DNA from: Candidatus Poseidoniaceae archaeon
GTDB taxonomy: Archaea > Thermoplasmatota > Poseidoniia > Poseidoniales > Poseidoniaceae
Length of the DNA stretch: 9,278 nucleotides
Assembly: GCA_013330285.1 (NCBI GenBank)
Contig: DUIP01000172.1
Coordinates: 713 to 9,990, forward strand
Reading direction: 5' to 3'
The translations under genes were made by a program, and so were the position numbers. Positions 1 through 6,370 of the stretch are shown in pieces; position 1 is the first letter of the stretch, and the number at the start of each line of letters is the position of its first letter. Under the pieces are notes generated by a model that was given only the letters and a program-made list of their open reading frames with translations, searched no databases and was not told the DNA's origin.

Positions 1-1295
1 ACATTGATTGGGTCACCGGTAAACCGCTGAATCATCTTGACGATTGAAGAGGCGTGGAAGGTGGCGATTACAGGGTGACCTGTCTGCATGGCCTGGAAAG
101 CGGTTGCACCTTCAACACCACGAATTTCACCGATGATGATGTACCGTGGACGGCTACGCAATGCTGCTTTGAGCAAATCGAACATTTCAACGCGAGACTC
201 TTCATTCTTCGAAGAGCGAGTGACGAGGCGTTGCCAGATCTTGTGGCGAACCTTCACTTCAGGGGTGTCTTCCGCCGAGTAAATCTTGACGTTGTGATCG
301 ATGAATGGGAGAATTGCGTTGAGCGTCGTGGTCTTACCTGATGCTGTTTCACCAGAAACAAGCACAGACATTCCATACTCAAGGCAAATCCAGATGTAGG
401 CTGCGACTTGTGAAGAGATGGTGCCCCAAGCAATTAATTGAGTAATGGAAATGGTTTCTTCAGCGAACTTACGAATCGTAAACGATGGACCAAGCATGGA
501 AACGTCGTCTGAGAAAATGATGTTGATACGGGACCCATCGAGCAAGGCGCCGTCGATAATTGGCTTGTTATCGGACACTGGGCGTCCAATACGTTCCGAC
601 ATAGCTCGAAGGAATCGAGAAAGTATTTCTCGTTCCCTAAATCGAATGTTTGAGGTGACCATGCCAAACACCTTGTGATCCATGTGGACGTGTTTGAGCC
701 CAATGGAGTGAATATCTTCCAGCATCTCGTCGGAGAGCAGAGGTTCAAGTGGCCCATTACGAATCAAGTCTCGAATGACGATGTACTCGAGGCGCGTTCG
801 TTGTTCTTGGTTGACAACGAGCCGTTTGTCATCCATGCCCAGCATTTCCCACATACGACCTTGTCGTCGTGGAGTCACCCCAAGTTCAGAATCGAGCACC
901 GTGTATCGCTCAATCATCTGGCGAAGGATGGTTTCGAATTCATTATCTGTGGTAAACGATGGAGCAGTGGGTGCTTCTTGAAGTAAAGTTTCGGTCAATT
1001 CTCGGCGAATGTTTTCTTCTTCTTCAGTGAGTTGTGGTTCCAATCCAAACCACAACACTTGGCCACCACCTTCTTCATCAGCAGGTGGTTCGTAAATGTG
1101 AACAAAAATTGGCTCCTTGGCCAAGTAAATCAAATTGAGAGGTCGTTCTTTTTTGGCATCTCGGTCCAATTCACCGTAGTACATCGGGCGAGCCCCGTAG
1201 CGAGCTTCGAAATCACGCACCCAATCAGCAACGTGCGGATGAGCTGCCATGACACCATTGAGGTCCCCTTTGGCAAATCGTGGTTCATCGGCCAT
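1..1295 (-). CDS. flaI: Archaellum motor ATPase FlaI (ArlI), C-terminus cut off by window edge
   Basis: This is the secretion-superfamily (GspE/PilT-like) ATPase that, as a cytosolic hexamer with FlaJ, powers archaellum assembly and rotation. The window shows 431 residues from an ATG at 1295. An in-frame TGA sits directly before that ATG, so the start cannot lie further upstream. A long N-terminal region is followed by the typical GPLEPLL motif (about residues 181-187). The Walker A motif GETASGKT is at residues 315-322 (Lys321), and the Walker B motif YIIIGEIRG ends near residue 391 (Glu390 catalytic by family analogy). The histidine box TFHASS is around His414. The N-terminal region looks somewhat longer than in crenarchaeal FlaI. 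It starts 14 bases after the flaH stop and is preceded by a run of six G that can serve as a weak ribosome binding site. Order and motifs separate it from type IV pilus ATPases. FlaJ should follow beyond the left edge. Confidence 0.95.
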   Translation of the reverse strand, partial: MADEPRFAKGDLNGVMAAHPHVADWVRDFEARYGARPMYYGELDRDAKKERPLNLIYLAKEPIFVHIYEPPADEEGGGQVLWFGLEPQLTEEEENIRRELTETLLQEAPTAPSFTTDNEFETILRQMIERYTVLDSELGVTPRRQGRMWEMLGMDDKRLVVNQEQRTRLEYIVIRDLIRNGPLEPLLSDEMLEDIHSIGLKHVHMDHKVFGMVTSNIRFREREILSRFLRAMSERIGRPVSDNKPIIDGALLDGSRINIIFSDDVSMLGPSFTIRKFAEETISITQLIAWGTISSQVAAYIWICLEYGMSVLVSGETASGKTTTLNAILPFIDHNVKIYSAEDTPEVKVRHKIWQRLVTRSSKNEESRVEMFDLLKAALRSRPRYIIIGEIRGVEGATAFQAMQTGHPVIATFHASSIVKMIQRFTGDPIN

Positions 1296-1309
1296 TCAAA
1301 TTCCCCCCA

Positions 1310-2038
1310 TCAGCTCACGGCTGTAATATCGACGATGAAGCCCATGCTTGGTTCAACTCGCCATCCAATCGAGGTCTGGACTGGTCCAGCTGCCCTCAAA
1401 AATCTCGTGACAACAATGTTTCTCTTGATCTCTCCACCGATCATGGTGGTGGTCAAATCAAGCACTATTTCAGCCGAAGCACGCATGCTGTGCATCAACT
1501 TGTGATCCATCTCTTCCGGGTCGACGCACAACATCAATGAACGACCATCGGCACAAATGCGCCTTAATCGTTGCATCATAGCAAAGCGCTCGGGTTCCTC
1601 AAGTGAATCAGGCATCAGTGAACTTGCTGCATCGATAATGACAACATCAGCAAGGCCAATGGCCTCAGATTCAAGCACCTCATCGAGCCCAACATTTGGC
1701 AGGGATTCGGCAATGGTTCCAAAGCGTGAGAACACCATGAGTGTACCCTCACGAATTGCATCTGTCACGCCATAACCAATGGATTCCATTTGTTCGATCC
1801 AACCGCGTGTGGTGAGTTCTGTCGTGATGACGAGGACCTTGACCCCGTTCTCAACCATGCCATAGACAAGGCGTTGAGAGATCAGTGATTTACCGCCACC
1901 GACCGCACCTTGCAACACATAGAGTGAACGGTTTGGTAAGCGAAGACCCATTGAATCAGCAAGGGAATCTGTTTCCAAGTCATAGGGGAAACCATCTTCC
2001 TTTGGCTTGTGAGCTTTCAAAAATGGATCTTCCTTCAT
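1310..2038 (-). CDS. flaH: Archaellum regulatory ATPase FlaH (ArlH), KaiC-like
   Basis: FlaH is a RecA/KaiC-fold ATP-binding protein that docks on FlaI inside the cytosolic motor ring. In characterised archaea, nucleotide binding and phosphorylation of FlaH govern its binding to FlaI. The 242-residue length is normal for the family. A Walker A motif, GAVGGGKS, lies at residues 44-51 (Lys50). The segment VLVITTELTT (about 68-77) follows the second strand, and a Walker B strand, VVIID, ends at Asp136 followed by AASS. Its ATG overlaps the flaG stop in an ATGA (2035-2038), and a strong GAGGTGA sits seven bases upstream (2046-2052), so translation is probably coupled to flaG. There is no signal peptide or membrane helix. 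The position directly before flaI is the conserved one. Confidence 0.93.
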   Translation of the reverse strand: MKEDPFLKAHKPKEDGFPYDLETDSLADSMGLRLPNRSLYVLQGAVGGGKSLISQRLVYGMVENGVKVLVITTELTTRGWIEQMESIGYGVTDAIREGTLMVFSRFGTIAESLPNVGLDEVLESEAIGLADVVIIDAASSLMPDSLEEPERFAMMQRLRRICADGRSLMLCVDPEEMDHKLMHSMRASAEIVLDLTTTMIGGEIKRNIVVTRFLRAAGPVQTSIGWRVEPSMGFIVDITAVS

Positions 2039-2532
2039 GACAGTCTCACCTCAATGCTCATCGATGCACTCGATGAAAGGCCGCCAATCACTTCAGAAGT
2101 AGCAATGGCGTACAGTGCGACATCATCGCCATCGCTGTAGCCAGATGCCGGATTATACTCCACCACAATCATCGCGAGTTCGTTTGGAACCCATGAAGTT
2201 GGCGTAGGCGTTCCAACCAATGAAACAGAAACAGAGGTTGGTTCAACACCATCAACGACGACGGTCATCTTTGATTCATCCATGGAATGCAGCCCACTGT
2301 TTTCAATGTAAAACGTGATTGTTTCTGGTAATGTTGAATCATCAAAATCCACCATCATAGGGTCACCTGCAAACTCGATATCCAATTCTGAATCGAGTTG
2401 CGCACCGCGTTGCTGTACTTGTGCGACCTTTGCAGTGGAAGACCATTCGGTGATCAACAAGGCACTGACTGAACTTGAAATCAAAAGCCCAGTGATGAGC
2501 ATAATAAAAGTCGAAGCCCCGCCATCTGCCAT
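2035..2532 (-). CDS. flaG: Archaellum envelope-side stator protein FlaG (ArlG)
   Basis: This 165-residue protein has one N-terminal membrane helix (about residues 7-30) followed by an outside beta-sandwich domain, the layout shared by FlaF and FlaG. In characterised archaea the two form a complex in the pseudoperiplasm that anchors the motor to the S-layer. The sequence after the helix contains a LDIEFAGDP segment and then ITFYIENSG and MTVVVDGVEPT, which match the family pattern of a strand, an N(T/S)G turn and a V-V-DG strand. It is called G rather than F mainly because it lies immediately before flaH, where flaG sits in other euryarchaeal operons; the sequence alone would leave the two open. 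Its start follows a GAGGG (2539-2543) that overlaps the stop of the preceding gene, with six bases to the ATG. The last four bases overlap flaH. Confidence 0.72.
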   Translation of the reverse strand: MADGGASTFIMLITGLLISSSVSALLITEWSSTAKVAQVQQRGAQLDSELDIEFAGDPMMVDFDDSTLPETITFYIENSGLHSMDESKMTVVVDGVEPTSVSVSLVGTPTPTSWVPNELAMIVVEYNPASGYSDGDDVALYAIATSEVIGGLSSSASMSIEVRLS

Positions 2533-2541
2533 AATAATCCC

Positions 2542-3225
2542 TCAAATCGCCTCTGCAGCAATAAATCCTTCAGATGTGACTGCAAAGCGTGTGGTAAGTG
2601 ATGGGGGATTTGGTAAAATCAAATCAACCGTTTCTCCAACATACCAGTTTCCTGATGCGAACGGAGGTGTGGCCTGATTTTGAGCCCAACCATCACGGTG
2701 CACGGAACTGAATTTTGTTGGCGACTCGCCATCAAAGAACAACCATACATCGTCGGTTTTGATCGTCATGTCACCGGTATTGGTAAGGTTAGCATAGAAG
2801 ATGTCACCCGTGGTAAAGGTGAATGTTGGTGCAGGATTTAGCGTCCCCTGTCCACTTACTGTAATGCTCGTAGGGAGGGTTGAGTACGAGCCGTGGCTGG
2901 TGATGACCACGGAATTCGTATCTATTTCCCCCGATGACACAGTAAAGGTAGCAGAAAAACCACCCAAACCAACCCCACCATTTGCGACAAGGGTTCCATC
3001 GACGACACCTGAACCAAGACCGGTTCCTGTGACGGTTACACTGAGAATTGCGCCTTCGAGAAGCGATGCATCTGCGATAGCATAGCTCGGTAGTGGATCA
3101 GCCGCAGCATCCAAAACCTCGATTGAGGTTTCCATTTGATACGACATTGTTTGAACGGCCATGGAAAACACGACCAACAATGAAACCCCAATAATGAGGC
3201 CACCAATACCTACCGAGCCAGCCAT
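2542..3225 (-). CDS. flaF: Archaellum envelope-side stator protein FlaF (ArlF) with a beta-repeat insertion
   Basis: FlaF is the partner of FlaG and binds the S-layer in Sulfolobus. The favoured start is ATG 3225 (227 residues, beginning MAGSVGIGGLII), because a GAGGTGA at 3234-3240 stands eight bases upstream and the stop of the preceding gene ends one base before it. A GTG at 3237 is part of that ribosome binding site and is unlikely to be used. A membrane helix spans roughly residues 4-26. The C-terminal part (about 134-227) carries the FlaF/G-like pattern YANLTNTGDMTIK followed by VWLFFDGE. Between them lies an extra Gly/Ser/Thr/Val-rich stretch (about residues 54-133, bases 2827-3066) that resembles secreted repeat proteins and makes this copy longer than usual. 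The F assignment rests on gene order before flaG. Other short-helix envelope proteins cannot be fully excluded. Confidence 0.66.
   Translation of the reverse strand: MAGSVGIGGLIIGVSLLVVFSMAVQTMSYQMETSIEVLDAAADPLPSYAIADASLLEGAILSVTVTGTGLGSGVVDGTLVANGGVGLGGFSATFTVSSGEIDTNSVVITSHGSYSTLPTSITVSGQGTLNPAPTFTFTTGDIFYANLTNTGDMTIKTDDVWLFFDGESPTKFSSVHRDGWAQNQATPPFASGNWYVGETVDLILPNPPSLTTRFAVTSEGFIAAEAI
2827..3066 (-). other. Beta-repeat-like insertion inside FlaF
   Basis: This coding stretch of about 80 residues separates the membrane helix from the beta-sandwich of FlaF. It is made almost wholly of Gly, Ser, Thr, Val and Ala, with segments TGTGLGSGVVDGTL, GGVGLGGFSATFTVSSG and VITSHGSYSTLPTSITVSG. This order (a GSG turn, a Gly-rich hairpin, an ATFTV strand with SSGEI, then a GSYST-P-ITV strand) is the pattern of the GSGY-type beta repeats common in large secreted proteins of marine microbes. 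One degenerate repeat unit appears to be present. The family match is from memory of the pattern. The composition and position are seen directly. Confidence 0.5.
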
Positions 3226-3226
3226 C

Positions 3227-4060
3227 TCAGACTTCACCTCGGAGTGTTCTCACGCTGCGCCATGAACTGACGAGCGATGAGAACGTAAGCAATTCTTTGT
3301 GTGGCAAATGGTCATCAAGAGCAGCCTCGGTTTCACCTGGTTCTGCAAGTTGAACAATTGCCATGACTGAACGTCCTTCTTCGTCGCTTAGCATACCCGA
3401 GGCCATGGCCTTCTGGGTAAAACTGACTGCTGCCATGCCCGACATATGGTCGAGCAAGAGGGCTGAGACAGTTGGTGCACCAACGCTGTTGGCGTTGGCG
3501 GTAGCGCCGCGGGAGGGAGCATGCAAGAATGGATTTGCAGCGAGAGCTTGTGCTTCGTACAATTCCACCAATGGTGCTTCATCCACTTCTTTGAGACGAT
3601 CGTTTCCGGAGACTGGAATAACTTCACCGCTTGCAGTGACAATGGTGTCACCACTGAGTGCTGCGTCTTCCACATCGACACCTTCGTCAGACTCGCCTGA
3701 AGTTGCTTCTTCGGGCGGTTGCTCGAGTCGAACTTCAACCATGCGAAGCACATCCTCGACCATGTCGAGACGGCTGCTGATCAGGCGTTCGAGCCCGGAG
3801 GTGTCGACGGTGGTGTTCACCGGTGCGGCTGGTGCTGGAGCGAGGCTTGCTGCCACGCTTGGAACACTGCCGATGCTGTTGAGTCGTGCCTTGGTGGGCC
3901 CGGGTGAGATGGTCCACGCATCCTCTTCTCCAAGTTCTCCTTCCTCTGGAAGGGGGACTTGTTCAATGGCGATGTTCGCCATGATCTTGAGCCGATCTTC
4001 TGTAAGTGATGCGTCTTCCCCTTGGTCCTTCTGAGCACTGTTGCCAAATGGCCATGCCAT
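3227..4060 (-). CDS. Divergent FlaC/D/E-like archaellum motor-ring protein
   Basis: In euryarchaea, FlaC, FlaD and FlaE (alone or fused) form the cytosolic ring around FlaH/FlaI and link it to chemotaxis through CheF. This 277-residue protein is the only candidate here for that role. The start is placed at ATG 4060 (MAWPFGNSAQ), because GAGGAGG at 4068-4074 stands seven bases upstream; an ATG 27 bases earlier lacks such a site. An acidic head and an Ala/Pro linker (about residues 70-81) are followed by a probable coiled coil (about 88-114) and another acidic linker. The C-terminal region (about 192-245) contains a leucine-rich helix, then KAMASGMLSDEEGRSVM, which can be laid over the ...YxxxGWIs... 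core of the FlaD/E domain although the tryptophan is missing. No signal peptide or membrane helix is seen. The location between archaellins and flaF is where flaC/D/E lie in other euryarchaea. The name is chiefly positional. Confidence 0.58.
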   Translation of the reverse strand: MAWPFGNSAQKDQGEDASLTEDRLKIMANIAIEQVPLPEEGELGEEDAWTISPGPTKARLNSIGSVPSVAASLAPAPAAPVNTTVDTSGLERLISSRLDMVEDVLRMVEVRLEQPPEEATSGESDEGVDVEDAALSGDTIVTASGEVIPVSGNDRLKEVDEAPLVELYEAQALAANPFLHAPSRGATANANSVGAPTVSALLLDHMSGMAAVSFTQKAMASGMLSDEEGRSVMAIVQLAEPGETEAALDDHLPHKELLTFSSLVSSWRSVRTLRGEV

Positions 4061-4067
4061 GATAATT

Positions 4068-4074
4068 CCTCCTC
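4068..4074 (-). promoter_or_regulatory. Ribosome binding site that fixes the FlaC/D/E-like start
   Basis: The coding-strand sequence GAGGAGG lies seven bases before ATG 4060. It is the strongest such site near this gene and favours that ATG over the in-frame one at 4087, which would fall inside the hairpin between the archaellin and this gene. Confidence 0.8.
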
Positions 4075-4076
4075 TA

Positions 4077-4104
4077 AGGGCGCACATTGCTGTGCTGTGC
4101 CCCT
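4077..4104 (-). other. Hairpin in the gap between archaellins and motor genes
   Basis: In the transcript, AGGGGCACA (4104-4096) can pair with TGTGC-G-CCCT (4086-4077): nine pairs with one bulged G and a nine-base loop (4087-4095). It lies between the stop of the second archaellin and the ribosome binding site of the next gene. No T-run follows on the coding strand, so a simple terminator is not supported. A partial attenuator, an RNA processing site or a 3' stabiliser of the archaellin message are possible. Confidence 0.6.
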
Positions 4105-4113
4105 AGATGAACA

Positions 4114-4695
4114 TCAGACAATTTTTGATCCGGCTGTGCTGCTGTCGATGGTCAGGGTCTCGTAGGTTGTACCGCCCTTTCCAACGTGAATGAACAGTTG
4201 TGCGGAGGAAATTGCGGTTCCACCGCTTGTTGCGTCTGGGCTACAATCTGTACCGCCGTTGTTTCCATCGATGGTCATGATGTATCCAGTTGAGGCTGCC
4301 ATGGTCGCTGTTCCGAATGTACCAGTGGTCATTGGAGCAACATCAGCTGCGAGAAGGACACCTTCTGCAACACCGTTCGCACAGAACACCTGGTAAGAGA
4401 TGGTCGTGGTTGTTGTTGCTTCGCTGCCAGGTGCCAAGCGAACATAGAGAAGGTAGTCCTCTCCTGCTGCGTTGGTGTCGACGTAGACGGAATTGATCAT
4501 GACTTTACCAGCCATGTTGTCTGCCGTATCTTCACCGGTCTTCTGAGCGTTTTGTTGGAGTTGTTCTGCAGTTTGAATAATCACTGCTGCTGCAACTGCT
4601 GCAACGAGAATCAAGGCAATGAAGACAATCATTGCGCCGATACCAATTGCTGCGACTGTGTCGTTTTGTGGTTCGTCATTGTTGATGGACTTCAT
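4114..4695 (-). CDS. flaB: Archaellin (archaeal flagellin), second copy
   Basis: This is a structural subunit of the archaellum filament, made as a precursor with a class III (type IV pilin-like) signal peptide and probably cut by the prepilin peptidase FlaK/PibD. It has 193 residues. A short hydrophilic leader (residues 1-15, rich in Asn, Asp and Glu) precedes [22 protein letters not shown], the classic archaellin polymerisation helix, then [12 protein letters not shown]. The rest is a Thr/Gly/Ala-rich beta domain expected to form the filament surface, with two cysteines (105 and 151) that may pair. The predicted cleavage point has Val-Ala before it instead of the usual Lys/Arg-Gly. Its ATG overlaps the previous stop as ATGA (4692-4695), and GAGGTGAT at 4699-4706 provides the ribosome binding site. 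No nearby peptidase gene is in the window. Confidence 0.94.
   Translation of the reverse strand: MKSINNDEPQNDTVAAIGIGAMIVFIALILVAAVAAAVIIQTAEQLQQNAQKTGEDTADNMAGKVMINSVYVDTNAAGEDYLLYVRLAPGSEATTTTTISYQVFCANGVAEGVLLAADVAPMTTGTFGTATMAASTGYIMTIDGNNGGTDCSPDATSGGTAISSAQLFIHVGKGGTTYETLTIDSSTAGSKIV
4543..4653 (-). repeat. Archaellin N-terminal duplicate segment, copy 2
   Basis: These bases encode 37 residues, from the Ala before the predicted cleavage point through QLQQNAQ, that are identical to the corresponding residues of the other archaellin (5106-5216). The DNA copies differ at many third positions, so the match reflects selection on the filament core helix after an older tandem duplication and not a recent copying event. 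Confidence 0.9.
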
Positions 4696-5252
4696 ACAAT
4701 CACCTCGCCTGCTGCAATGTTTCCGCCGTAGTTGAGCAATTCGTAGGTGAATCCACCTTTACCGGATTGAATCATCAACGAGTGGTCTTGGTTGGCTGTT
4801 GGAACGCAGGTAGCAAGGCCACCAGCGTTGGTTAGTTCGATTGTGTAGGTCGTACCCGGGCTGAGGACGCCACCGACAAGAGCTGCGCCGCCAACTTGCT
4901 GTGCTGCACCAAAGTTTCCGTAGTCGTCACCGCTTGGGGTTCCGCTGCACATGATTGACCAAGCCACAGTATTTGCTGTGACTGGATCAGATCCAGGGGC
5001 CAGTTCGAAGGTGATGTAGATCTGGTTTGCACCAGCTCCAGTGATCACGGCACCCTTGATGTTCACCTTGGAGGACAACAAATCAGTTGTCTCTTCGCCA
5101 GTGCTTTGTGCATTTTGTTGCAATTGTTCTGCGGTCTGAATAATGACCGCTGCTGCAACCGCCGCAACAAGGATTAGGGCAATGAACACAATCATTGCAC
5201 CAATACCAATTGCAGCGATGTTATCGCTGTTTTCGTTCGTATTTTCTTTCAT
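4692..5252 (-). CDS. flaB: Archaellin (archaeal flagellin), first copy
   Basis: This is the first of two tandem archaellins and probably a filament subunit. The favoured start is ATG 5252, giving 186 residues beginning [17 protein letters not shown] (5258-5262) stands five bases upstream, and the resulting 13-residue leader resembles that of the second copy. In-frame ATGs at 5288 and 5264 would add a Lys-rich extension ([12 protein letters not shown]) and have weaker ribosome binding sites. The helix after the leader is identical to the second copy over 37 residues. The remainder diverges except for general architecture, two cysteines (102 and 149 in this numbering) and a C-terminal segment with SGKGGFTYE against VGKGGTTYE. 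The predicted cleavage point reads Ile-Ala before AIGIG. It follows a 56-base gap containing a hairpin, one of only two real gaps in the operon. Confidence 0.93.
   Translation of the reverse strand: MKENTNENSDNIAAIGIGAMIVFIALILVAAVAAAVIIQTAEQLQQNAQSTGEETTDLLSSKVNIKGAVITGAGANQIYITFELAPGSDPVTANTVAWSIMCSGTPSGDDYGNFGAAQQVGGAALVGGVLSPGTTYTIELTNAGGLATCVPTANQDHSLMIQSGKGGFTYELLNYGGNIAAGEVIV
5106..5216 (-). repeat. Archaellin N-terminal duplicate segment, copy 1
   Basis: This is the partner of 4543-4653: 37 identical residues covering the end of the leader, the hydrophobic helix and the start of the mature domain. Silent differences are scattered throughout (for example in the codons for AAVAAA), which argues for purifying selection and against recent gene conversion. 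Confidence 0.9.
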
Positions 5253-5257
5253 ATTTT

Positions 5258-5262
5258 TCACC
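5258..5262 (-). promoter_or_regulatory. Ribosome binding site supporting archaellin 1 start at 5252
   Basis: GGTGA on the coding strand, five bases before ATG 5252, matches the GAGGTGA core used at other genes of this operon. The upstream ATGs at 5264 and 5288 have no site of equal quality at normal spacing. Confidence 0.6.
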
Positions 5263-5305
5263 ATTTTTGTTTTTTTTGTATCCCCCATTAGGGTGGACTG
5301 TGAGC

Positions 5306-5329
5306 GGTTCAGGCATTCCCTCCTGAACC
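5306..5329 (-). other. Perfect 8-bp hairpin at the upstream border of the archaellin pair
   Basis: GGTTCAGG (5329-5322) and CCTGAACC (5313-5306) form a perfect eight-pair stem with an eight-base loop (5314-5321). The stop codon of the 353-residue gene (5311-5309) lies in the 3' arm. The bases that follow on the coding strand are A-rich, not T-rich, so a termination role is not supported. A processing site or a 5' protective structure for the archaellin message is more plausible. Confidence 0.65.
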
Positions 5330-6370
5330 AATGTTGATGCGCAAAGGCATGCGAATAAGAGCGACTTCATCAGGTGCGAGACGGTTGATGAATGGGACTG
5401 AATCTGTGGTAAAGCCGGGTGGAATCCAAGGCGAGAGCACAATGTCTTGCAGAGGCTCCATCGAACGATTCTGAGCGCGAATAGTTGCGGTAATATCGCC
5501 CGTTCGCATCTCATAAGACGTAGCGATTGCCAACTTACGTGAGAGAGGGATTTCATCTGCGCCGTAGCGACGGTTCGCCTTGACCTCAAACCGAAGTGGT
5601 AGATTACCACCCGGGGCGATGATTGGTAGATCGACTGAGGATGGAACGCAAGTCCATCCCTCAGGCACTGGAGGAGACAGGCGCATACCCGGCATCGCAA
5701 CAGGACCATCGTTGATGAGGCGGACAATCAAGACGCCTTCATCGCCACCCGCAGGCCATCGTGTGTCAAGACCAAGCCAGAAATGACGGAAGAGGAAAGG
5801 ATTGAGGGTGGCTGTGTTCCCTCCGATGAGATCGTCCACAAGGTGTTCAACTTCACCAGCAGCGACACCAACATCACCAATTTCTGCAGCACCTGTTGCT
5901 GAATGAAGACGGAGAAGAATTGTTTCAACTTCTTGTTCGTTGATTTTCTTTTCATTGAGCAATCTGTGAAGCATTGCAATGTTTCTGCGTAGGTGAAGCA
6001 CATCTTCCTCGAGCAAGGCGAGGGATTGTTCAGCCTTCTTGACCGATTTGCGAGCTGCTTTCAGTTTGTGAGCGTTGAGGAACAGTTTGGCATCTGCAAT
6101 ATCGACTTCTGTTCCAGCCAATGAATTGGATTCATCCTGTACAACACCGAAAACGAGGGATTCGAGTTCCCTTGAGGCTGCGATGAGGCGGTCAGCGGAA
6201 TCTTTGCTCGCCGCAATTGCAGCACGGGCTTCCTGGACTTCGCCTTCCGTCATCTCGGGTGCTGTTGCCAGGGACTCATCCAATTCTGGGGCTTCGAGGT
6301 CGAAGGAGGCATCGACTTCATCCAGAAGCATATCTGGATCGTCAATAATGTCGACGTCATCTTTGGACAT
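5309..6370 (-). CDS. Uncharacterised protein: acidic head, long helical region, C-terminal beta-sandwich
   Basis: No family is recognised. The favoured start is the third of three consecutive ATGs (6376, 6373, 6370), because GGAGGTGA ends at 6377 and only ATG 6370 leaves a normal six-base spacing; this gives 353 residues. Residues 1-42 are strongly acidic. About residues 43-178 are helical and heptad-like, with many Ala, Leu, Glu and Lys (for example [21 protein letters not shown]), suggesting a coiled coil or helical bundle. From about 187 on, strands and turns appear ([37 protein letters not shown]), a pattern like the NEW3/CARDB class of beta-sandwiches. There is no signal peptide or membrane helix, so it is probably cytosolic. 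It overlaps the preceding membrane-protein gene by 14 bases and ends 56 bases before archaellin 1. A role as a cytosolic partner of the membrane protein, or as an archaellum accessory factor, is inferred from coupling only. Confidence 0.9.
   Translation of the reverse strand: MSKDDVDIIDDPDMLLDEVDASFDLEAPELDESLATAPEMTEGEVQEARAAIAASKDSADRLIAASRELESLVFGVVQDESNSLAGTEVDIADAKLFLNAHKLKAARKSVKKAEQSLALLEEDVLHLRRNIAMLHRLLNEKKINEQEVETILLRLHSATGAAEIGDVGVAAGEVEHLVDDLIGGNTATLNPFLFRHFWLGLDTRWPAGGDEGVLIVRLINDGPVAMPGMRLSPPVPEGWTCVPSSVDLPIIAPGGNLPLRFEVKANRRYGADEIPLSRKLAIATSYEMRTGDITATIRAQNRSMEPLQDIVLSPWIPPGFTTDSVPFINRLAPDEVALIRMPLRINIGSGGNA

Noticed and set aside
1296..1310. Four-codon open frame between flaH and flaI (ATG overlapping the flaH stop, ending at the TGA before flaI)
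   Set aside because: It is too short to judge and has no site of its own. The G-run is better explained as the flaI ribosome binding site.
3363..4034. A 223-codon open frame on the plus strand opposite the FlaC/D/E-like gene
   Set aside because: It is Ser/Thr/Arg-rich, has no recognisable motif and no clear ribosome binding site, and lies wholly antisense to a gene with a strong site and operon context. It is most likely a composition shadow.
4077..4104. Hairpin as an intrinsic transcription terminator
   Set aside because: No T-run follows on the coding strand, and the motor genes continue at once with a strong ribosome binding site.
1..5288. A type IV pilus (adhesion) operon instead of an archaellum
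   Set aside because: A FlaH with KaiC-like motifs, the FlaF/FlaG pair and the archaellin-type AIGIG helix are specific to archaella.
5253..5305. A separate promoter for the archaellins
   Set aside because: The stretch is A-rich but has no convincing TATA box with a BRE at a fitting distance. A weak promoter cannot be excluded.
5221..5727. A 168-codon minus-strand frame overlapping the 353-residue gene
   Set aside because: The encoded sequence looks random, rich in Cys and Arg, and it overlaps a well-supported gene in another frame.
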